Source: Lithospermum erythrorhizon (lineage: Eukaryota > Streptophyta > Magnoliopsida > Boraginales > Boraginaceae). From it: a DNA stretch of 64,000 nucleotides. This document shows, in pieces, positions 43,801 through 55,678 of the stretch. Where the stretch lies: the NCBI GenBank assembly GCA_019722365.1, contig JADFUC010000090.1, positions 682,001 to 746,000 of the forward strand, read 5' to 3'. Position 1 is the first letter of the stretch. Each line of letters starts with the position of its first letter. Below the pieces are notes generated by a model. It saw nothing but the letters and a program-made list of their open reading frames with translations. It was not told where the DNA came from and searched no databases. The translations under genes and the position numbers were made by a program.

Positions 43801-45016
43801 AAATTATTATGTAATATTTTTGTATTATATTTCAAAAATTGAAATAAATGAAGTGTCGAGATTACATATCTAATACTTTTGATATTTTATTTTAGAAATT
43901 TAATTTTTTATTATAATATATATAACGTATTGGGTTTTATGCTTAAATAAAAATCTCTTTTATCTACATAAACTATATGTGCAATAATTAATTAGATTTT
44001 AATTCAATATATGAAAAGAAAATTAAAAAATTAAATATTCACTATGTAATACTCCGTATTGATTAGTAATTAATAATGCAAATAGGTATATTTTCGTAAT
44101 AATAATATATTGGTTTTTTACTCTATGAAATATAATTTCTTTTCTTGTAATTACGAAAAATACATGCGTAGATATGTAGAGATTATGAATATATAATCAC
44201 GCTTATTGATGAGCGTTCGATGTGATCCCATTTGCCGTCTTCTATTTAAATGTCTTGTATTTATGTCAAATTTAAAGTTTTTTAAATATAAAGATAATAT
44301 TAATGTATGCCTTATATCTTTATTGAGTTTAACTTTTAATAAAAAATTATTGCACAAGATATGAATTAGGTATGTCATTTTATTTCGTTGAATTTTAATA
44401 TAATTCATTCGAATTATTTAAATATTTTAATAAGGGCTTGTCCAATGTGTAGGCTCTTTGGTTGTTTTTGCGTAAGCCCAAATTGAGAGAGAATTTCGTA
44501 AAAGATCTTGATATTATTTAGTTTTGTCTGAAATATTATTAGTCAATCGTGAATGAAAATATATCAAAATGAATACATAAAAATAAAATTGAATAGTAGT
44601 CTTATGAATAATTTATATTCTTAATTAATTGAGAAATGATGTTTTAACAATAAATAAAATAAAATAAGGTGCATTTTTTTTATTAAAAGAGAAAAAATAA
44701 TATTTTCTATGATAAATAAAATTACGTAATGTGAATTAACATTAAACCTTGAAAATAAAGAATAACTAACATAGTATGAAAACTTTTTAAATCTATTATT
44801 AAAAATTATATTAAAAAAAAATTTAAGGGATCGTATAACATGGAACAAAATGAATTATAATATAAATCAAAAGTATAATTTATAAATTTATAAAAGTAAT
44901 TAATTATTTTATTTATTATACCGATTTAAATATTTGAAGTATAAATATTTCATAAATCTTATGATACGTTTTACTATCTATCTATCTATCTCCCCATTAC
45001 ATATATATATATATAT
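43799..45016. other. AT-rich intergenic region
   Basis: No gene is seen. It holds TACTCCGTA at 44050 and ends with a short (TA)n tract just before the SINE-like insertion. Confidence 0.5.
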
Positions 45017-45298
45017 AAAGCGAGTTGTCCACAGCCCCTTGTCTCAACTGAGGGCAATCGAATTCGCGCTTTGCGGTGCGTCGCAGCATCGGCGTGGGAT
45101 TCGATCCACAGCGTGCTGTAAGTAATTGTTGCTAAATCGAGTCGTGCCTCGGTGTTGCGAGATTACACACAGTATCTTTGGCGTAACATGGGGTAGCTCT
45201 GACCGTCGAAGCGCGTCTGGAATAACCTCCCAGCATTGGTGATGGGTAGCCGTGCGGGCGCCACCATGGCGTATCAGCATTATAAAAAGCGAGTTGTC
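45017..45298. mobile_element. GC-rich SINE-like insertion with 13-bp target-site duplication
   Basis: aaagcgagttgtc occurs at 45017-45029 and again at 45286-45298, bracketing a 256-bp body (45030-45285) much richer in GC than its surroundings. The body holds a polymerase III B-box match (ggattcgatcc, 45097-45107) and a weak A box (tgtctcaactgagg, about 45041-45054). The direct repeats point to a target-site duplication; the boxes suggest a tRNA-derived SINE. There is no obvious poly(A) tail. Frames inside it are compositional. Confidence 0.6.
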
Positions 45299-45821
45299 TT
45301 AAGAGTTTGTTAGATTTTTCGTGATTGAGCAATTTAAAAATACGCTTAATGAAGGTATAGTGTATTTTGATCAATTTTAATTAAAATAAAAACTCTGAAA
45401 TACAATTAAACATAATATAGGGATTACACGTACAAATAAATTATTTTATTGTAGGAGCTACATTCTAGTTGGCCATATGAGTATGAAATTAGAGGACTAC
45501 ACTTAATAAAATTATGAAGTTTGATACAAAATTAATACATTATTTTTACTTGAATAATCAAAAGTATTATGTTAAAAGACTCAAATATGGGTTAAAATAT
45601 GATGGCTATTTTTTAATATACGATAAAAAATATTTAAAGTATTAATATATTTAACCACAGAGATTTACTAAAAATATTATAAATTTTTATTCAAATAAAT
45701 GTTATGTATATAAATTAGGATAATGAAAGTTTGTTAATTTGATCATTAAAAAATTAATACGAACAATGCTATAAATAATAATTTATTAATTTTGGTATCA
45801 ATCTCTTGGAAACTGTCACGG

Positions 45822-46530
45822 AGTAATAAGTATATAGTAATCATAAAGTTATCAATTTTGTTGGTGGAGTTTTTAAATAATTGTAGTATTGAAAAAAAAA
45901 ATTGAACGATCTTTTTAGAGCAGTAATGTCGTGTTAGTATTTATAAATTTTAAATTTTGGTGGTTGACTTTTTAAATAATTTTAACTATTGAAAAAGAAA
46001 ATCCATGAACATTTTAGAGATCGAATGTGGTATGTAGTCTTAATAATTCTTTAGTTTTGTCGGAGTTCGGTTTAAATAATTTTGACTATTAGTGAAAAAT
46101 TAGGCGATCTTTTGGAGATGGATGTGAAATTTAGTATTTATAAAGTTTAAATTTTGATTGTTGACTTTAAAATAATTTTAACTATTCAAAAAGAAAATCA
46201 GTGCTTATTTTTTAGAGATGGAGAGTCTTATGATGTTTTATGATTTTTAAGTTTTGTTGATTGAGCTTTAAAAAATTTCACTATTGAAAAAAATTGAGCA
46301 GCTCTTTTTAGAGATGGATTTTGTATGTAGTATTCTAATTTAGTGTTTAAGTTCTTAATAATTTTTGACTATTATTGAAAAAAAAATTAAACAACGCTTT
46401 TAGAAATGGAGGTAGTATATAATATTCATAATTTTGAAATTTTGTTGGTTGAGCTTTAAATAATTTTGATTATTGAAAAAGAAAATTTTTACGATCTTAG
46501 AAATAAATTTAATATGTAGTATTAGTAGCA
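45822..46530. repeat. Degenerate ~97-100-bp minisatellite, seven copies
   Basis: Each unit follows the order (a)attttg(t)tggttgagctt, taaataattttgactatt, gaaaaaga, (g)atctttttagagatgga, tagtatgtagtatt. The 'ctattgaaa' or equivalent anchor falls near 45888, 45988, 46088, 46184, 46283, 46372 and 46472. Units are perhaps 75-80 percent alike, so the array is old. Confidence 0.85.
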
Positions 46531-49500
46531 CATATTTAAATTGTTGAAAAATTATATTGGTTATTTAGTTAAGATTTTTCAAATATATAAGTCGTTAATT
46601 TCACTTAGATTATCGTAATTGTCTTGAAAGTAGATAATATAAAAGGTCAACTAATAGAAATTCAAAACTTGACAATGTTTAAGTAATGAAGGTTATGCTA
46701 CGTATTAAAAATGCAATCTTATTGAAACTATAATTCTTAGTGAATATAAGGTAAACATATACTTATAATTTAAACCGTCGCATTATTAAGCTTATTGTCG
46801 TTGTTTTAGAAAATAATGGCGATTCATTTTAAACTCAAATGATGTATTTACACTCTTTTAACAAAAGGATTTATTCTCGTGCTGATTATTCATTGTGAGT
46901 GAAAACATCACAAAGTTGTTTTTTGATTGGTAGAGATAATGACGCTTTAATTTTTATGTCAATATCATATAATTTTTGCTTATTATGATATAATTTATTA
47001 CTAATATATATGAAATAATAATTACGAATAATAACTTGACTTAATGTATAATGATTTTATTTTATTTTCAAAACTTCATCTTATTTTGAATTGTTATTGA
47101 TAGATTTACTTTACTATAAAAATTTAAATCTATTTTATACATATTTCATCTTGTTACTTTTTTTTCAAAACTTAAATTATATTTTTAAATTGGTATTATT
47201 AGATTTACTTCTTATAATAATTTGATTATATGTTATACATATTTCATCTTATATACTTTTATAAAACTATTAATAGTCACTAGCTTCTAAACTAGGAATG
47301 GGTTTGTTTATTTTTATTAAAATTAAATAATACATACAATATCAATTATTACATATAAAGTTTTCATATTATATTATATTGATATATATATATATATTTA
47401 TGAAAACTCTTTTTGTTTTAAATTTTATATTTCCAAGCAATGATGTGAATGCTAGGTTAGTAATATGAATCACGAGTTAGATATGTATTAGTACAAGTTT
47501 TACATTCTATTGAATTTTAGCTTCCCAGATATATCGCGTTAAACGTTGTTTTAACATTTTCTTTCATATATTGAATATTATGATAGAAATATATAACAAG
47601 ATAAAAAGTAAAATTAAATATAATAAGGAGAACTACTCGGAAAATCAAAACTATCGAAAGTAAACAATACATCAATATACAGGCATAATAGACAAAGCCC
47701 AAAAAATTCGCGTTTGAAGCGTAATTGAAAACTTAATTTAATACTTTGACAATATAAAATCGTGCCAGAAACTTAAAATCCCACGTTTATCTTTGAACGA
47801 GTTTATAATTAATTCTGGAAGAAATAAAACAATGATATGATTTCATATTATGCATAATTTTTCAATTTAGGTAATAAAATTATTAGAGAAATACTAAAGA
47901 TTAACATTGGCTTGCTTAATATTCTTTTAGTTGAGATAGATTATTAATTTGAAATCAGTATGAGTGAATCCGCGATATATAATAAAAAATAAGGTAGTGC
48001 GCTAAGAAAAAGATATGTCGATCAACAAATAATAAAATGATAAATAACAGAGGCTTGAAAATAGAGTAGAATTGATCTTTGATAAAGATGATGATGCATT
48101 AAAGATATCGACTTTAATTATGAAATAAAAAACGAATGGGAGAAATTTTGAGGATTTAAATGTGACAATTGAATTTTTTAAGATAATAAAGTTTAAAATA
48201 TGTAGAGAATATTTTTTTGATTTTCACGTTCAAAGTTTTAGGAATTTCTTTGCGAAGATCCTGCATAAACTTTTTATAATATTATGCATCGTGTGTTGGA
48301 GTGTTCGGGTATAACTTCTGGCGTGATGCTTACATGAATCTGTCACCTTGAATGCTTGAAAGGCAGCCAGAAGAGCGAGGTATACGATGTCTTCTACCTG
48401 ACCAAATTGATACTCTTTAAAATATATAAAAGTATATTTATTCGATAATTTTATTTTTCTATTACAATTTTATGTTACTTTTTATAATTATAATAATAAA
48501 ATCACGTGTAACAAAACTATCCAATTTTATGTTACATTTTATAAGTATAACAATGAAATCACGTGTAAACTATAAATTTTGTACAAGCTTTTTTGTCACT
48601 CTTTAATTAAAAAATTAAAGAATAGTCTATTATTAATGTTCAACTGTAAACTATAATTCCTTGCAAATAAAATATAAATTGACGATACAAATTCACGTAG
48701 AGTTTGATAATTTGTCTTCCTAATCGATGTGCATTAGACATGTAGGTTCTAGCAAATATTGATCTCTTTGCTTTCGGCAAAGGCTTTAAATTTTAAATTT
48801 TGATTCTTGGTTTTTATTTTTATTCAATTTTTCACATATGTCATATATATGGCGAAAATGTATAACGGCCACTTACATTTTCCTTCTAATTTACTAACAT
48901 AATAAATTTTTTATTCAAATCAAAAATTGTGTGTATCAGTGGGATTACAAAAATTATAAACATAATCATTAAAAATCAATATAGACAATCTTTTTGTTAT
49001 GGATTGAGGTATTTTAAACTACATATGAAGAATTTCATAATTTTGATGATATTAAATATGCATGATATAAAAAATAATAATGACATAGATCACGAATCCA
49101 TAATTATGTCATTATGTGGGCACTATATTCCATAGTAAACATGATAATACGTACAACTTACGACTTGCAGACAAGCAAATAAAACTAATAAAACATGAAG
49201 TAATTGGTCAATTGACTTGAATATATTCATTGATCTTAATTACTTATTAAAATTTGAAGTGTGACAAAAATTAATTTTGATTAGCTTTTGTTTATATTAC
49301 AAACAAATTTCTATGGAAGGATTTATTCATAAGAAGGATTAAATTTATATATTGATGGATCTAACTTGCAAAATTCTAATGTTAATTGGTAATCTATCCA
49401 TGATTATTTCTTTTAGTTATTTATTTATCTCAACCGTGAAAGAATATACATAAAGATGAAAAATCTGATATTTTAACCTTTCTAGAATTAAGATTATAAT

Positions 49501-50499
49501 TCACATCAAAGTTGTGTGGTCAATTTAGTTTATTTATATTGATGGATGTAACTTACAAATTTCTAATGTTTAATTGCTTATTAGAATCCATCATTGTGAC
49601 AAAATTAATCTTGAAAATAAATTTTTATACCAAATAAACACTTAAAAACTTGATTCAACGATTTCAGAGTATATGTTAAAACTTTATTTAGGAAAGACAA
49701 CATTAGTGATAGCAGATTATACCAAGCCGTCAACTTGAAGTGAAGTTGTTAAAAAAATATCTATAACAAGACACATGAAGACAAATAAAACACTAACAAA
49801 AGAACTAAAGCATGACAATATAGAGTACTGAAGAAAAAAAAGTAAACTCTCAAACTAAACCTTGAAAGTTGAATAATAGTATCTGTACGAAAGATAAAAT
49901 AGAGGTCCAGTAGCGGCTTAATCAAAAGAAAGTAGCAAGAACCGTATGATAATTAATATTGATGAGGATGGCGATTATGACCATGATGTTGATATCGACT
50001 TTCATAACAAAAGATAAAATTGATGAGCAGGTATGATAAGCTGAATTTTTAATAAGGAAGTTTAAAATATATAAGATATGCTTCGGTTTGATGATTTGTA
50101 GTTACAGAAAAATATCTTTCTTTAAAATTTACTTAAAAATTTATTACATTCACAATGTCAAGTTCCTCGAAATAGCAGTTAAGCTGTTAATATGTCTGAA
50201 GGAGAGTGTACACCGAGGAAAAACAAAATTGAAAAACAAAAGAATGAAATCAATTATAATTTCATGATTTTAGAAAACTTATTCTCTTTACAATTTAAAA
50301 AAGTTTATTTTAAGAAAAAAAATTATCTATTACAATTTTTTTTATCTTTTATAATTATAAAAAAAAAAATAATGAAATGACAAAAGCTATCGCGTCACAA
50401 TGCGTCCGCTTTTCTTAGTTACTTTTTCTAAAAATAGCGGAGACGTTTAAACAATGATAGTAGCTTATGCTTCGTGCCTCATTCAAAACTAAAAATTTT
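46531..50499. other. Long AT-rich gene desert
   Basis: About 4 kb with very low GC and short frames only. A slightly richer patch at 48200-48410 has no recognised content. No gene is supported. Confidence 0.5.
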
Positions 50500-50550
50500 G
50501 CAATAATTTAAGAGGTCATGTGTTCGATTCTTATTTGACGAATCATCATA
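50500..50550 (+). mobile_element. SINE fragment (tRNA-like B box)
   Basis: aagaggtcatgtgttcgatt followed by cttatt matches the B-box surroundings of the SINE at 34930-35200 (ggtcacatgttcgaatctt). Only this fragment is recognisable. Confidence 0.4.
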
Positions 50551-50820
50551 TTGCTCAATGCCATCACAAAGTGCCATGGTTCTGCAGCAAAATTTTCATA
50601 ATTTCCCTCCTGTTTGTAGCAAACTAGTCATTTTTATGGACTGATCAAACTTTTCATAAAATAATATAACAATTTATTCTTCACCATAAAACATAATGAC
50701 CAAAGTACTCCTTGTAGAAGGCACTCTAAAATATTTGAGTTATGTACAAGAAAGTAAAAAAAATATCAACCATCATGAATATTTGGACACTTCACCAATG
50801 AGGACTCTATAGAAGTGGTG

Positions 50821-53800
50821 TTACCCATTTTTTGCTTTGGAATTCTTCCATGAAAATCCAACTTGGGAGAGAAGCCTTGAGAGGAAATTACGATTACCAC
50901 CGCTGTCATTATCCTTGGAGTCACTGATTTTCCTTATCAACGACCAGTGAGTTTCGAAATCAGGCTCATAACCAAGTTGTTGCATCGCCTGCACAAGCTT
51001 GGATGCCTTGCTAAGGTTATTTTCAGAACGGTATATGTTAATTAGACGGCTATACATCTCCCTGCTTGGAGTTTCACCATTCTGAATCATGAGATCAAGT
51101 AGCTTTTCAGCCTCATCCACTCTTCCAGTTTCACTTAACCTCTGAACTAAAGTGGTCCATGTGCTAATGTTTGCCTTCAGCTTTCTGCATAACATCTCAG
51201 AATGCAGATCCATAGCTAAATCCAACTTGTTACCAGAGGAGAAACCTTGGATCATATAATCAAAACTTGTGGAATCCAATTGTTTACCCCTCTTCAACAT
51301 GATGTGGTAAAGGTCCATTGCTTTTTCTGGTAATCCATGTTGACAAAGCCGCTTGATTATGAATTCATAGTTGACAGTTTGGGACAAAAGACCCTTCCCC
51401 ATAATTCTATCCAGAAAGTTCACCGCTTCTTGGCTCTTACCATGGCAGAGAAGAGAGTCGACAATAATGTTTTGGATGACTACACCATGAATCCAGCCTC
51501 TTGATTCCATTACCTCACTCAGCTTCAAGGCTTCTGCAAGCTTTCCGTTTGAAACAAGGCACCTTATTGTCCCCCTTAAGCTGCGGTTACTTGGACTGAA
51601 CTTTTTTGAAATCATAGAAGATAGGTAGAGCAACGAATTTGAGGCATCATTGCAAAAAGAAAAGCCATGAATAACAAAATTAAAAGTGACTTCATCACAT
51701 TGCATTCCATTCTTATGAAATTCATCTAATAATATATGCACAAGGTCAATTCTTCTAGTTGAGAAAAGATGATATATCAGAATATTATACCTAACGAGAT
51801 TTGGAAACCCATTTTCCACTATGGTAAGATCTTTCAAGCCAAATGCAACTTTGAACTTCCCATTGACACACATCAAGTGCACCAAATTATGGTAGCATAA
51901 GATTGAAATGTTCAAGTTTTTCCGCATAACTAGACCAACAAGTTCTAGTGCTTTAACGAAATTATTACCTCGATGATAACCATCAATTATTAGTTCATAT
52001 TCTTCAATATCTGGTGTGAGCCTCTTAATCAACATCTCTTGAAGCAGATTGGCTGCTTTTTCAACCCTATCGAACTTGCAGAACCCACTCAACAGAGATC
52101 GGTAAACAGCTTGTGTTGAAGGCAGCTTTCCTAGGCAGACATCTTTAAGCATAACAGCTTTCTCAAAGTTGCCAGACCTACAAAGTTGCGGAATCAGCTG
52201 TATCACCACATCTTCAGAAAAGGCCAAGTTGTTAGCAAGAATAGTATCTAAAATCAAGATAGCTTCTGCAAACTTTTTCTCCTTACAGAATCCATTAGCA
52301 AGATATATGTAGGCCATTGAGTCCAAGCAAAAACCCTGTTGCAAGAGTTCCTCTACCAAGATATGGGCCATAAATGTCGAACCTCCACCACAAAGATTTT
52401 CAAGAAGTGCATTAAGAACATTAGATAAGTTCTGCGGATAGACCGACAACATGGACTCAAACAATTGGATGGCCTCGTTGAGCAAGTTTAGCTGGCACAG
52501 ACAAGAAAAAATAGCTCTTGCATCTTCTAATTTAGGTGTCCAATCATTTTTGCGAGCAACATTCCAACAATCACGAAAGCATATTAAGTCCTTTTTCTTG
52601 CAAAAACCTTTCAACAACGAGGTGTATGTTTCATTCTGAATATTGAGACGCCTCATCAGCATCCCTTCAAAGATGATCCTTGCTTTGGATGTAAATCCCT
52701 TTCTGCAAAATGTCTGAAGAAGCTTATTCAGAGTTTCTTCTTCAAGATTATATGTCAACTCAAACATCTTCTCCAACAGACCTGAAAGTGTCTTCATGCT
52801 ACATGGTGATGATGCACACAGCCTTAACAACAAAGTTGAGCAACAAGATGATGATGGTCCTTGTCCCCAAAGAGCCATTTCGTAGAGCATCATGACAGCA
52901 TGTTTCATCTCACCAGCACTAACACTATTAAGAACAAGGGAGTTAACATCTGGAAACATGGAATCATTAAGAACCTTGGTCATTGATTTCTCGTACTCAT
53001 CCAAATCGGTATCTAAATATAATCCATTACCGAGATTGTCAAAAAAGTCAGTTTTGAAAAACTTTTTGTCATTGTCTCTCTTTATCTTCATAAAATCTGG
53101 AGCGAGCCCCAAAATGACCAATGCTTTGGCAAGTGGATCCTCAGTTAAGGAAAGTTGGATAAGGCCATGATCTGCCATCTCTCCTACAACATTTTTCACT
53201 CTCTCAAACTGCCTAGCTTTAAAATATCCAGCTAAAAGGACCTTAAAAGTGGAAGAATCAGGGATCACTCCTCCATCTTTCATCTCACAAAGAATATGTT
53301 CAGCATGTTCCCACAAGCCCTCTTTCAGAAGGCCGCATATAATAGCGTTATAAGAATGTATATCTGGTTTGAAGCCACGAGAAAGTATTTCAGAAAAATA
53401 TAGCATAGCTTTCTTCAGTTTCCTTTCACGGCAACTCCAACCAATTAAAGTCCCATAAGTCTTCTCATCAGTGATAAAACCCAACTGCCTTAATTGATAC
53501 ATTAGTGACTCCGCTCTTTCTATTCCAAAATTTCTACACAATGAATAGATTATCTTGTTACCAAGTTGCGTTTCAGGTGCACATTTCAATTCCACAAACA
53601 AGCTCAGTATATCCTCATAATCCTTCTTCTTGCAATATCCATCAACCAATGCTTTTAAAACCAGACTATTGGTACTAATCGCAAAAGCATCGACACTCTT
53701 AACAAGATTCCTAGCTTCTTGAACTCGTCCATCTTTGCATAGCAATCTAACTACCTTAGCGAAAATGTCAATGTCCCTTTTAGTCCCCTCCAAACCAGTA

Positions 53801-54537
53801 TCTATCATATTCAAATATAGATCATAACTCAACTGAGTTTCACCCAATCGAACCAAATAACCCAGAAGAGCCCGATAACATGACAAGGATGGACCGAGAC
53901 CTAACCGTCTCATTCGATCATGGCAAGAAATAGCTCTCTTTAACTGAAACCTACCAACATACCCTTCAATCAAATCACTTAAAATTTCACCCCAACCCAA
54001 TAAAATTCCTCTCCCATCTAACCCCGAAACCAATCTTTCGACTTCTCTAAACATCCCCACATTAACAAGTAACCTCGCCATGATCTTACACGCCTCAGGA
54101 AGATGGTGAAAATCCCCACATTGCTGATCAGCCAGAGTATAAATCCCCCATAAAGATTCAACCTTTTTAACCTCCAACTCATCTTTCCCACAAAAACACT
54201 CAAAACCCAACAAAATATCAAGAAAATCATTTGGGGTCAATACACTCACCCTCCAAAACCTCTGAACACTCTCAGGACATATGCTAGACAACCTTAACAA
54301 ATAATCTTGAAAACTAACATTAATACTGAAGCTTCCACAATTATTACACCCAAGATTTGAAGCTTTTAATATCACTGATTTAGCAATACCATTAAACTTA
54401 AGTGAATATAAATCATTTAATTGTTTTCTAGAATAAAGATTGATGCTTATAGTGAAAAAAGGGAGTGAGAGAAGTGAAAACACCTGTTTGTTGTGAAAAT
54501 TGCTGTGAAGCATTAATTTGCTTAAGCTTCTTCTCAT
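50821..54537 (-). CDS. P-class pentatricopeptide repeat protein, 1238 residues, intronless
   Basis: PPR proteins bind organelle RNA, one base per ~35-residue helical hairpin, to steer processing, stability or translation. The whole gene is one open frame. Repeats fill most of it from about residue 150 to 1200, for example DIHSYNAIICGLLKEGLWEH, DSSTFKVLLAGYFKARQFER, NISTWTTLVQRLSETGRVDE and SREMYSRLINIYRSENNLSK. No E, DYW or other tail domain follows, so this is the P class. The N-terminus (MRRSLSKLMLHSNFHNKQVF, few acids) looks like a mitochondrial targeting peptide. Length and style recall Arabidopsis At5g15280, an annotated mitochondrial PPR of similar size; that match is from memory. A second Met at residue 9 is an alternative start. 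Confidence 0.95.
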   Translation of the reverse strand: MRRSLSKLMLHSNFHNKQVFSLLSLPFFTISINLYSRKQLNDLYSLKFNGIAKSVILKASNLGCNNCGSFSINVSFQDYLLRLSSICPESVQRFWRVSVLTPNDFLDILLGFECFCGKDELEVKKVESLWGIYTLADQQCGDFHHLPEACKIMARLLVNVGMFREVERLVSGLDGRGILLGWGEILSDLIEGYVGRFQLKRAISCHDRMRRLGLGPSLSCYRALLGYLVRLGETQLSYDLYLNMIDTGLEGTKRDIDIFAKVVRLLCKDGRVQEARNLVKSVDAFAISTNSLVLKALVDGYCKKKDYEDILSLFVELKCAPETQLGNKIIYSLCRNFGIERAESLMYQLRQLGFITDEKTYGTLIGWSCRERKLKKAMLYFSEILSRGFKPDIHSYNAIICGLLKEGLWEHAEHILCEMKDGGVIPDSSTFKVLLAGYFKARQFERVKNVVGEMADHGLIQLSLTEDPLAKALVILGLAPDFMKIKRDNDKKFFKTDFFDNLGNGLYLDTDLDEYEKSMTKVLNDSMFPDVNSLVLNSVSAGEMKHAVMMLYEMALWGQGPSSSCCSTLLLRLCASSPCSMKTLSGLLEKMFELTYNLEEETLNKLLQTFCRKGFTSKARIIFEGMLMRRLNIQNETYTSLLKGFCKKKDLICFRDCWNVARKNDWTPKLEDARAIFSCLCQLNLLNEAIQLFESMLSVYPQNLSNVLNALLENLCGGGSTFMAHILVEELLQQGFCLDSMAYIYLANGFCKEKKFAEAILILDTILANNLAFSEDVVIQLIPQLCRSGNFEKAVMLKDVCLGKLPSTQAVYRSLLSGFCKFDRVEKAANLLQEMLIKRLTPDIEEYELIIDGYHRGNNFVKALELVGLVMRKNLNISILCYHNLVHLMCVNGKFKVAFGLKDLTIVENGFPNLVRYNILIYHLFSTRRIDLVHILLDEFHKNGMQCDEVTFNFVIHGFSFCNDASNSLLYLSSMISKKFSPSNRSLRGTIRCLVSNGKLAEALKLSEVMESRGWIHGVVIQNIIVDSLLCHGKSQEAVNFLDRIMGKGLLSQTVNYEFIIKRLCQHGLPEKAMDLYHIMLKRGKQLDSTSFDYMIQGFSSGNKLDLAMDLHSEMLCRKLKANISTWTTLVQRLSETGRVDEAEKLLDLMIQNGETPSREMYSRLINIYRSENNLSKASKLVQAMQQLGYEPDFETHWSLIRKISDSKDNDSGGNRNFLSRLLSQVGFSWKNSKAKNG

Positions 54538-55516
54538 CTATGCATTGGCATTTGAAGCAACTTGACAAAATAATTCTTCCATTTCAATTTGAATTGTACT
54601 TTTTTTAATTTAACAACAAAAACACATTAGTAGGAGTATAATTTATTCATATAATTTTATATTTACATCAAAAAATGTTACCCAGTAGTAGTATAATTTT
54701 GATAATATAGTACATTGTGTGTATTTGATCTAAATATTGTCGTTAATGATAGAATATTTTTAAATAAGAGTCCGTATTAATTTGTAGTTAAAGTATAATA
54801 TGGGAGTATTTTTATTATTAAATCGTACATTCAAATTAAATTGAAGTGGTAGTCACATATTTTAGTTTCATTTATAATTTTGGGATGATTTTGGTCCTTG
54901 GACTTTGTGACTGCAGAATCCATTTAGAATCTAAATTGTTGGGCAGTACTTCAGAGTCAGACTTCAGAGAAGTGCTGCTGTTATACACACAAAAAGCGAG
55001 TAAGTGTTTGGGGATGAAATGACTATTTTACCCCCTATTTGTAGTGAGTAGTTGCAGAAATTATGCTCAGGGTAAATAGTAATTTCACTACTAAAACACT
55101 ATTTACAAAAAGTAAGTAGTCGATCTAGTTTAGACATCAACGTTCATTCTCTTAACTTATTTGAATGGCTTACATATTTACTTCAATTTATGATATTTAA
55201 ATTTCATTTTGGATCAATTTAGAAACAATTTCTCATTATCACACATAAAATTATATTATGCGATTGAGATTATATTGTTGTTGACATCATTTCAATATTA
55301 CAAAATGACAAAGTACATTTGATGTACCAACTTAATTAATTAGCCTAATCATAACATCTCAACACAGTATCCACATTTCACATCCCAAAGAGTTGACTTC
55401 CATCAAATCTGATATACATAGCTCTTTCCATTCATCTTCCCACAAACCACAAACAGAGTTTTGCACAAAGAGTTGACTTCCTGTGTTTCACCTAATTCTT
55501 GATAGTTTGAAGAAGT
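54538..55516. other. Divergent promoter region (PPR / small membrane protein)
   Basis: 979 bp between two divergently transcribed genes; the outer part is AT-rich. The words aaagagttgacttcc occur twice (about 55387 and 55468) within 120 bp of the small gene's start. No other gene is seen. Confidence 0.5.
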
Positions 55517-55678
55517 ATGAATCAGAACACAGCCTCTATGCTGATAGGCCTTGTTGGTGGAGCTCTCACACTAGGAGCATATTCACAGACCTTTGTCTCT
55601 CCAACTCAGTGCATAGGAGCTGGTTTTCTTGTTCTCATATTTGGTCTTCTTGTTAGGGAAGGCTTCATCTCAGTCTAG
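55517..55678 (+). CDS. Small two-helix membrane protein, 53 residues
   Basis: A short open frame with start context agaagtATGA encodes MNQNTASMLIGLVGGALTLG, then AYSQTFVSPTQCIGAGFLVL, then IFGLLVREGFISV. Two hydrophobic segments (about residues 8-22 and 32-46) are joined by a short polar loop with one Cys. I recall near-identical small proteins annotated as uncharacterised transmembrane proteins in other flowering plants, but have no function to offer. It is a single exon with an unusual composition for chance (no rare codon clusters, helix-loop-helix hydrophobicity). It is transcribed away from the PPR gene. Confidence 0.75.
   Translation: MNQNTASMLIGLVGGALTLGAYSQTFVSPTQCIGAGFLVLIFGLLVREGFISV

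Noticed and set aside
45044..45374. Two overlapping minus-strand frames and a faint resemblance to 5S rRNA
   Set aside because: The frames result from high GC in the insertion, and the 5S likeness does not extend beyond scattered words.
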